From Cannabis sativa (Eukaryota; Streptophyta; Magnoliopsida; Rosales; Cannabaceae), in assembly GCF_029168945.1 (NCBI RefSeq), contig NC_083601.1, forward strand, positions 33,283,660 to 33,347,659: a stretch of 64,000 bases of DNA, in the 5' to 3' direction. Of the stretch, positions 56,153 through 64,000 are shown one piece after another. The notes beneath the pieces are model-generated. The model was given only the letters and a program-made list of their open reading frames with translations, did not search any database and was not told where the DNA came from. Within the stretch, counting starts at the first letter, position 1; the number at the start of each line of letters is the position of its first letter. The position numbers and the translations under genes were made by a program.

Positions 56153-57346
56153 TTATGAAAGTGTGAGGCCTGAAGAGAAGGCAATTCCAGCCATATTGAG
56201 TCCCTTCATTTTGCAATCAGGAAGTGGGACCCACTTCCACTCTTTACTCCTAATGTCGTAACATATCCAAATTATGTCCCACAATCCCTCGCAGTTAGAC
56301 ATCAAAACACCCTTTATTATACCATTTTTACCCTCCAAACACCCTGTCATAACCCCGTAAGGCTTTGTAATCTTCTGCATCACAGTGCACGGTAACTCCG
56401 ATATAAACTCCCACTCATTTCCCTCTAATCCCAGCCCCCACATCTCTACCCCACTCAACATCCTAACTCCACTTCCCGAGTTTGCTCCGTCGGATTTCAC
56501 GATCATCATCAACCCATCACCGTACACGTGTAGCCGATCGATACGGTTTCCCCAGCTGAATCCAACCGTCAATTGTCTGTTCTCGTTCCGCCTGCCATCG
56601 AATCTCGGCCGTAGGATTATTGGCGTGTTTGTGTCGAGCTTGATCGCAATTATTATGCTCTCACTTGCACGGTTAATTAGAGTTAGAAAAATAAAATTAC
56701 CTTCCCTTTCATCAACACGTGGCATAATACCGACATCCTGTTGTGCCTCCATTGACCGCCACTTGTCAATCTCTGATTCGTACACAAAGACGATCACTCG
56801 TTGTTCGACCAATTCCGCGAAAAAGAACCGGAAATGATCCGACCCGATTGGACCGGGAACCAGTTTCATGGCGGATCTCCGCCAAGAACAGGTGCCACGT
56901 CGGCCTAAAGGACTTGGAGGTATCTTCTTAACGGTATTCGTAACTAAATTAACGGTAATAACAGACTGAAGAGTGTTGGAGGCAAAAAGGAACAGATTCC
57001 CACTTGCCGTCAAGAAAAAGAGATCCTCCCCGGGAAAAATCGCGGGCTTCAACAAGTCGGAGATGGAGAACCGGAACCAGCGGTCGGCTTGATCGGCAAA
57101 GCCGTCGAGCACGGAATCGCAACGGCGTCGTTTCTTGAAGAGAAAGAGCCACGTGGATGAACCCCAACGCGAATTGAACTGGCGAACGAAATCGTGATTA
57201 GAGATGATCGCGGCTATGTTTTTGGTCACCAATTTAAAACGGATGATCTCCGGTAAGGCAAAACCGATGAGAATTCTCTCTATGAGTTCCGAGGGGAGAA
57301 GACAAAATCCGATGTCGTTTGTTGATGGGGTTTTGAAGTTTCCCAT
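56153..57346 (-). CDS. F-box protein
   Basis: An intronless 397-codon frame starts at ATG 57346. The N-terminal F-box spans about residues 14-57 (LLPSELIERILIGFALPEIIRFKLVTKNIAAIIS), with the LP start, hydrophobic core and basic/arginine residues that contact SKP1. The rest has repeating strand-like stretches (FFFAELVEQRVIVFVYESEIDKW, WICYDIRSKEWKWVPL) resembling the C-terminal substrate-binding propeller of plant F-box proteins, but no clean kelch signature. It would act in an SCF ubiquitin ligase; the target is unknown. A TATATATA stretch on the minus strand at about 57408-57421 is a likely TATA box with a short leader. Confidence 0.82.
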   Translation of the reverse strand: MGNFKTPSTNDIGFCLLPSELIERILIGFALPEIIRFKLVTKNIAAIISNHDFVRQFNSRWGSSTWLFLFKKRRRCDSVLDGFADQADRWFRFSISDLLKPAIFPGEDLFFLTASGNLFLFASNTLQSVITVNLVTNTVKKIPPSPLGRRGTCSWRRSAMKLVPGPIGSDHFRFFFAELVEQRVIVFVYESEIDKWRSMEAQQDVGIMPRVDEREGNFIFLTLINRASESIIIAIKLDTNTPIILRPRFDGRRNENRQLTVGFSWGNRIDRLHVYGDGLMMIVKSDGANSGSGVRMLSGVEMWGLGLEGNEWEFISELPCTVMQKITKPYGVMTGCLEGKNGIIKGVLMSNCEGLWDIIWICYDIRSKEWKWVPLPDCKMKGLNMAGIAFSSGLTLS

Positions 57347-60300
57347 TGGGGGGTTTTGGGGTTAGGAGAGAGTATTTGGTTTTTCATGTCGTAATTTGGG
57401 TTTAGTGTGTGTATATATATAAGTTGTTTTGTTTGGTTTTCTTTTGGTGCAAGTTTATCTTGTATTTTTTATTATTCATAGTGTCATGATTGAGTTTTTC
57501 TTAATAAATTAAAAATAATGGGGATTATAATATTAAGGCATGCTAAGTTGAAGTTAATGATACACAATTAGAAGACAAAACGCTCCAATAAAGAATCTTT
57601 TATGTTCAATCGTCATGCTTGGCGAAATGGGCGGTGCAATTTGTGGAGAGAAATCAGTTGACTCTCTTTTACTTCTTTTTTCTCTCTTAACTTTTGAGTC
57701 CATGTAGTGTTGAATCGAATTTTAATTGTCTAAACATATATTTTTCGATTATGAACAAAAACTTTTATTTTTATAGTTTTGATTTGTCTCGACTTAAAAC
57801 TGTTTTAATATATATGTTTAAAGTAAGCTGAGTTTGTTTTTGTTGGTAAAGATTGAGATTTCCCATGAGATTCCTTGCTTTTCAGATTTGTGCTTTAAGC
57901 TTTTTTGGATGTTTTCTTCACAAGATTTCCATGCTCTTCTTTTATTTTATTTAGGTTGATCCAATTGGTGAAGGGTGAACCATGCCATTCATTGCTGAGT
58001 TTAGTCAACTTATCTACCAAAAATAATAATTTGAGAGTAGAAGAAACACATCTTTAGCTACACTATTTAGTGCACACGAAAGATAAATAGATCATAACTA
58101 AATTATGTTTATGACTTTATGCAATTAGCAAGTTTAATTTGACTTCTACGTATAAATTATGTTTCACTACTCCTTGCACGTGGCATTTATTTAGTGGCTG
58201 AATATCATAATCCATTTCATTAATGAGACTGATGTTGCGGATTATGAGATTAAAAATCAGATTACAAATTAAAATAAAATAACACATAAGAAACCAGAAG
58301 ACAAAATAATGTTAAAGAATAATGTCTTACAAAGAAAAATTGAGGAAATTAAAGGACCAATACGAATGAAGAATAAACTGGGAAAATTAAAAATAAACCA
58401 AACCAAAATTTAATGCACAATCATGGCATTAACATATACCTAATAAATAAAAACACGGAGTTAAATAATAAGTTATTTAGAAAGTATAATTCACGATGCT
58501 TACCTTCATGAGAAACAAATGAGTCACTAAAGTGGAGGCTATTTTTTAGGTCATTTTTTGGCTGATTTGGTTTGGATTGTTGTTGTTTTAATGAATTAAA
58601 CTATTTTGGTTGAGACAAAAACAAGTGAAGTGGTTGATTTAATATACGCATTATAGGAGCTTTAACTCAAATTAAATTCAACTTAGTAATTAATTGGGCT
58701 TGCAATCCAAGATTAGTGCTTTACACACGTATGTGAAGTAAAATTGGGAAATTTTTAAGCATGTAGGCTTCAAATGACAACAGCCAACAATTGCACACCT
58801 ACCTCAGGCTCAACCCATAATGAAAAAGGTGAAAAAATGGCACGATTGGGAAAGACCGTCATGAAACTTCAATCAACTCTCTTAATAAAAATTACAAGTT
58901 CCAAAATCAATCCTACAAAATACATCTAACTTAGGTGAACAATAATAATTAGGACTAACAACAGATCTTACTTTGATGGTCTCCCCAAATTATTGAAAAT
59001 TCTAATTTTGTACCTTAAACTTATCAATTCTCACTTTCACCATTCAGCTACTAAAATTGCTTAAAATTAACATGGACGAAAATGAAACTAATTTTAGAGA
59101 ATGGCACTAAGCTAAAATTATGTAGAGGACAGGAAGCGAAACCCATTATATTGTTTGCTAATTTCTATGAATAAGAAGTATGGTCAAGAATGATGTGATA
59201 GGTATTCAAGAGGATCAAAGTTTTGGGCGTTGACTAGTAAACAGGAACAATAGATCAACAAGGAGTGCTTACATTAACCCCCGAATTATTTCAATCCCAT
59301 GGTTGAATAATAGCATGATCTATGGTGCGAAAGCAATACCTATTACCATGGTTGGATAATAGATAATGTCTGTCCCTTTGAGGCCCTCACAGTTTTACTT
59401 GACAAGTCCATAATGGATAATTCCTGTCCCTCTGAGGCCCTCACAGTTTTGTGATTATTAGATTTTGTATTTATAGTAATAAATGTTTGACTTTAGGAAG
59501 AAAAAAAAACATAAATTTTTTTGAGAAAATATGTAATACACCCACCATTTTAAAGAGATGTTTTGATAAATTTTATATCTGTTTCGATATTTAGAAAAAA
59601 AAAATAATAATTTAAAATTAAACATAATTAGAGACACTGATCAATGATATGCTACGATGCCAAAGTCTCCTCTCATTAATTCAGGAGAGTTGACACTGAG
59701 CTAAGCAGAACACTACCAACTTATAAGAAAAAAATATCAAGGAAGACATAGGGGATGGGGTGACAAAGTGCCTGCTTGCTTGAATACATTTGGGTGCACT
59801 TGATCTTGGTAAGAAAAACATGCTAATGTCAAGAAAGAGTAAACCAAGTGCAGAGGACTGGTATCTGCATCACAAGTTGTCCACAAACTCCCTGAGAAAA
59901 ATGCCATGACAGTCTGCTTATAGTCATATGCTGGATTAATTGAAGGAATTTCACTTTTCACATCTCTATACAGTAATAATAAATCATAGATAAGTACCCC
60001 CACCTACCACTATCTAGCCTGGACAAGGACAACTACTGTGTCTTGGATGTCCATTGTTTCATGGAAAAGATTACATGTAACCAGTGAAATCAAATGTTGT
60101 TAAGCAGCTCCGAGTGTTTCTACATTTCAAACTATCCCTCTCGGGTAACTGGGACTACCAAATCATGTTTTCCACAAGTGTTTTCAAATGTCAAAAACAA
60201 AATTTCGAAGCTTTAATTTTAAAAGTTTTCTTACACCCAGCATCCTTGATATTGGAAGCAGAAGGATGAAAATAATCTCGTTCTTCTACATAAATTAAGC

Positions 60301-60827
60301 TAACCTACGTATGTGTAGTGTCATATAGAATCATCAAAACATAGGAAATGTATCCCATTTTATTTCAAGGTAAGAAGACAAGCAGTAAAAGAAACAAAAA
60401 ACACAAATAACAAGCTAGATTAAATTGAGAAAGTACAAATAGCTGATGTCTACATACTTCTTCGTTCCAAGTAAAGACCTAGCTTGCCTAAGCGGAAGAC
60501 AGATACACAACTAACTATTACTTCGCAGGAGTCATGGTAAAGCAGCAGAGATGCTCTTCTCTAAGTTTCAGTTTCAATCTCTCTGTTTTTTTTTTTTTTT
60601 TTTTTTGGTGGGGAGCCAAAGTGGTAGCATATAAAGTGCTCCTAGAATCCATACATAGGTATGATCTGTAAGATCTCATACAAAATTATATATTTTTTTT
60701 GAAACTAATTAACACTAGGTTGTCTCTTTTCCAGATAAAACCATAGATGATAAAATTTCTAACTCCTATATCCTATTAAGGCCTCTTCTCCTGAGGCTAA
60801 ACAGCAAAGACAAAAGGATAAAGTTAA
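57347..60827. other. Spacer between the F-box gene and GFT1
   Basis: No gene is supported. The 57347-57430 part is the F-box promoter. A short local duplication occurs at 59366-59396 and 59424-59452 (shared phrase GAGGCCCTCACAGTTTT). A long oligo-T run lies near 60583-60606. The last few hundred bases probably belong to the 3' UTR of the transporter gene. Confidence 0.4.
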
Positions 60828-61880
60828 TCATACAGAAGCAAGTTTACCAGGCACGCCCTTTCCTTGAATATCATCTTCATAATCATGATCATCATCCTCA
60901 CTATCAATCTGCTTCAATGCAGTTGATTCACGCTGTGAAGAAGCACTGCCAACTCCAGTAACTGATTGCTGATAAAGAATTCCTCCTATAATTGTAAAGA
61001 GGAGGCAGAGCAAACCAAAGGGACTGGCATGCTTATCCCAAATCGTGACATTGATGGCAACTGTAAGAAACTTGTTAACCACTCCCGTAACTGTGAATGC
61101 TGTGGCAGAGACAGCCTTCCTAGCAGCAAATCCAAAGAAGCTGATGAGCAAACCAAAGACACAAGACAACGACACTGCAATAAAAGCACTGGATTTAAAC
61201 CAATTCCCAGTACTGGATTCCACAGCTGCAAACACCTCAACATACTCTCCAGTAATAATCCAAAACAGAGGAGCCATCATCAATGACAACAGATTGTTGT
61301 ACAACACGAAACCCCAAGTGTTCAGCCCAAGATTGGTAACCATGTGCTTGATATAAACCATTTCAGTAGTGATGGTCACCAGGTAAGCAAATGCCCACGA
61401 ATAAGCAGTCAAAGTAAAACCTGAATCAGTAGCAACATACCCAATAGCTCCACCCAAAATGACCAACAATGATACAAAAGTAAGCTTGGAAGGGCATGGT
61501 TGTTTCCTGAATGTGGTGTCAGCAATTGCAACCAAAAGGGGTGTCAAGGATCTGAACACTATAAACGTATCCACATTGGCATGTCGAAGAAGGTTTGTGT
61601 TGGTGAAGATTGCAAGGTAGAAAACGGTGGCAGCTGGTAAGAACTTCTTGGCAGTCTCCCATGTAAAGGCATCATGGTGCAAAAATCCTAGCTTCCCCAA
61701 AACCCAAACTCCCAAAGCAGAAGTTAGGTACTGCAGAGCAGTCAAAAGGCCAGGAAAGTTGAATTTAGTAATGGCGAACTTGTTTATGACTGCAAGCAAG
61801 CTCGAACAGAGAGCATACCCTATCACAAGACTGCTAGTGGCGTAGTATTGCTTTGAGGAATCGAATCGAATCGAAGACAT
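60828..61880 (-). CDS. GFT1: GDP-fucose transporter, GFT1/GONST4 type
   Basis: One exon encodes 350 residues from ATG 61880 (MSSIRFDSSKQYY) to TGA 60828-60830; an in-frame GTG upstream was not used. About ten hydrophobic segments mark a nucleotide-sugar transporter of the NST/TPT family. The blocks TSSLVIGYALCSSLLAVINK, FLPAATVFYLAIFTNTNLLR, HANVDTFIVFRSLTPLLVA and the nucleotide-sugar motif GVVNK are as in Arabidopsis GFT1 (AT5G19980, from memory). The acidic C-tail ends PGKLASV, also as in that protein. It exchanges GDP-fucose for GMP at the Golgi membrane for fucosylation of xyloglucan, pectin RG-II and glycoproteins. No frame damage is seen. Confidence 0.94.
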   Translation of the reverse strand: MSSIRFDSSKQYYATSSLVIGYALCSSLLAVINKFAITKFNFPGLLTALQYLTSALGVWVLGKLGFLHHDAFTWETAKKFLPAATVFYLAIFTNTNLLRHANVDTFIVFRSLTPLLVAIADTTFRKQPCPSKLTFVSLLVILGGAIGYVATDSGFTLTAYSWAFAYLVTITTEMVYIKHMVTNLGLNTWGFVLYNNLLSLMMAPLFWIITGEYVEVFAAVESSTGNWFKSSAFIAVSLSCVFGLLISFFGFAARKAVSATAFTVTGVVNKFLTVAINVTIWDKHASPFGLLCLLFTIIGGILYQQSVTGVGSASSQRESTALKQIDSEDDDHDYEDDIQGKGVPGKLASV

Positions 61881-63000
61881 TTTCCCTAAATCTAAATTAA
61901 TTCTCACCTCAAAATCTCACAACACAAATCAAATCAAGAGCTTTCAGCCATTCTAGATAGGTGAAAATATAAAAGTAGAAAGAAAACTTCGTCCCAAAAT
62001 CTATGATATGGGTATCCAATATGATCCGACAGATTTCTGCAAACATAAAAAGGATTAGTTACATATGTGCAGAAATGCTACCAGCAACTAGTAATTAATT
62101 TCTGCAAACATAAAAAGGATTATCATGAAAAATTAATTTCTTTTTAATAGATACATTTATGGGGAATTGAACCCTAAATTACTCATTCACTCACCCAACT
62201 ACAACACTTCAGCTAGAGCTAACCAAGTGGCCGACTGCTCCTCCATATAGTTCTACAAAACTGAAACACTGAAGTGGATTAAAATTAATATTAATACCAT
62301 CTGAAAATTCACACAAATGAACTGAAGTTTCATGTAATCTAACCTACAAGCAATACATTATAACTCAGGGAAAGTAAATCAAATGGTGGTGTCGGTGGTG
62401 TCATACATAAACTTATATGTTTTATGTTTTTGCTATAAGTACTCATATAGTAAAATATTGAAATCTAACTAGAAATACAAAAAATCAAAATATAAACTAC
62501 ACAAACATAAAGAACGGAGATTAAAAACTTAGATTTCAGACTTGATGCCAAAAAAAGCCCTAATTTTACCAACAAAACTAAAAATAACTTAACTTGACTA
62601 AATTGAAACTGAAACTCATAAATCAAATTCAAAATAATTGGAAGAAGACTCTAAGGAGATAGAAACAATGAGAAGAAGGAAAAAAAAAAGTGCTTATTGT
62701 TTAGACGAGAATAAGAGATTGACCTCATCCTTTTCCCAGAACACATTTCAGTAGCACAAATCCGTGAATAAAAAACGAAAAAAGCACAGAAAGAGCAAGG
62801 AAAGGAAATCTGGGTATAATCTGAACTCGGCGGAACTCGGCGTCGGCGGCGACCTCTTGAATGAAATCGCAATATTTGAGAGAGAGTGAGAGTAGAGAGA
62901 GAATGGAAATCGGAATATGAAGATTGAAGATGCGATCTACGACCCACCAGAATTCGGTGAATAAGTGATATATTTGGTGACATTTCTCATGTTCGTGTGT
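61881..63000 (-). other. 5' leader and upstream region of GFT1
   Basis: A GA/CT- and CG-rich patch at about 62820-62960 looks like a plant first (untranslated) exon, followed toward the ATG by AT-rich sequence that could be an intron in the leader. A short direct repeat (atttctgcaaacataaaaag) occurs at about 62033 and 62098. No splice pair was fixed with certainty. Confidence 0.4.
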
Positions 63001-64000
63001 GTTATATTAAGGGAAATTTACAACTACAGTCGTCTTTTACCTCTTAATTACAAAACTAACTTGCAGAATCTTAATTACGTATATTCACCGACAGATAAAG
63101 GAGGTCAAATCTAAGATATAGGTATCCAAATATGATCCGATTCCGACCTACTAAAGAACACAAAATGCAGCTTAAAAATGAATATCTTACAAGAAATTAT
63201 ACATCACCGACAGATAAAGGAGATCAAATCTTACAAGAAATGGAACAGTGAAGAGTCAGATATCGAAATCAGACTGCGAAATGAGAAACACCCAGCGAAA
63301 GCTTTAATGGAGGTCCTTCCGAAACGCAGTAGAAGAGAGATGCAGACGAATCACTGAATTGATAATTGAATGTAACATTTATGGCACTGATTTTCGTAGT
63401 ACAAAGTCCTCGATTTCTTCTGTCTACAGCAAAACATATTACAACATTCAACACCAAACAGTTAACACGGTGTCGTTTAGGGTTGTCCAACGCCTGACCA
63501 TTCTATATTATTTTATTCTGCTTAAATTTTAAATTATTATTATTATTATTTTGAGAAAAGTAATATTTTCATATTTATGGGTAGTATTTTTTTTTTTTCC
63601 TTTTTCTTTCTGTTTTTTTATTACAAATATTTTGGTAATGTTTTCTGAGAGATAATAATAAAAATGGGAATATAAATGGAGCACAATGAACAAAATTCAA
63701 TAGATTAATAATTTTTTTAACAATGAACTTATATTTTATTAAAAAATAATATAAGAGTAATATATTATGAAAAAATATAAAAAAATCATTCAAAGTAATT
63801 TATTATTCACCTTAAATGCATGCCAATTTATAATTATTAGAAAAATAAAAATATATATCTCTTAAAATTTACTTCTCTAAGTTAATTAAACATGAAAAAC
63901 TCTATTTGAATTAAACAAATTAATAAAAAAAAAATATGTAGTTATAAGCGTAGTTTAGTAGTTATAGATTTTTCCTCTCAACGAAAAAATTCCAAATTCA
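63001..64000. other. Spacer with short duplications
   Basis: The phrase ccgacagataaaggag occurs at about 63088 and 63206. The stretch near 63111-63147 (ggtatccaaatatgatccga) resembles 61998-62035 (ggtatccaatatgatccga), so a piece of the GFT1 leader was duplicated. The end of the window is AT-rich. No gene is supported. Confidence 0.4.

Noticed and set aside
62651..62983. 110-codon minus-strand frame upstream of GFT1
   Set aside because: Better explained as part of the GFT1 untranslated first exon; low-complexity tail.
63269..63490. 73-codon minus-strand frame
   Set aside because: No domain, no neighbouring exon support; not enough evidence for a gene.

Overview
The window is AT-rich nuclear DNA from a flowering plant, most likely a eudicot. 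The evidence is spliced GT-AG genes, plant-only families (DELLA/GRAS, HHO-type GARP factor) and dense plant transposons. A rosid, possibly Rosales, is a guess from general impression and is not proven here.

Five host genes are supported. They are an HHO/NIGT1-type GARP transcription factor (15772-18097, +, four exons), an RRM protein with an Asp/Arg-rich linker and coiled-coil tail (22891-26035, -, nine exons), an intronless DELLA protein with a DGLLA instead of DELLA motif (32590-34206, -), an intronless F-box protein (56153-57346, -), and a GDP-fucose transporter of the GFT1/GONST4 type (60828-61880, -). They do not form a pathway. Two are transcriptional regulators (nitrate/phosphate-type repressor family, gibberellin-type repressor family).

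Much of the rest is layered transposons. 1-8281 is an Athila-like Ty3/gypsy retrotransposon on the minus strand (tRNA-Asp primer site, broken gag-pol, an extra ORF after pol). It sits inside the transposase gene of a CACTA (En/Spm) element that continues to 13244. 21022-22311 is a shrunken copia element. 27545-29552 is a tandem TRIM-like array (three LTRs, two very short internal regions) split by a hAT-type element. 36063-40148 holds decayed copia sequence, also split by a hAT element. 45130-47480 is a decayed LINE carrying a solo LTR and a MITE. 47846-53293 is a hAT-type element with a perfect 8-bp target duplication, and inside it lies a young gag-only LTR element (47893-52794) with a perfect 5-bp target duplication.

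The most unusual signal is a set of arrays of CG-rich palindromes in the U3 regions of both gypsy-type LTR families and again upstream of the post-pol ORF. The palindromes come in pairs with centres 21 bp apart (once 22), and pairs are 50 bp apart (once 51). Each array lies just upstream of a TATA-like sequence. The palindrome core differs between families (CGCCGCGGCG, GGCCGCGGCC, CGTCGCGACG), yet symmetry and geometry are kept. This looks like a retrotransposon promoter module read by a dimeric DNA-binding factor or as a structure; that function is inference.

No rRNA, tRNA or CRISPR locus was found. Exon borders were read by eye from GT/AG sites and reading-frame continuity.
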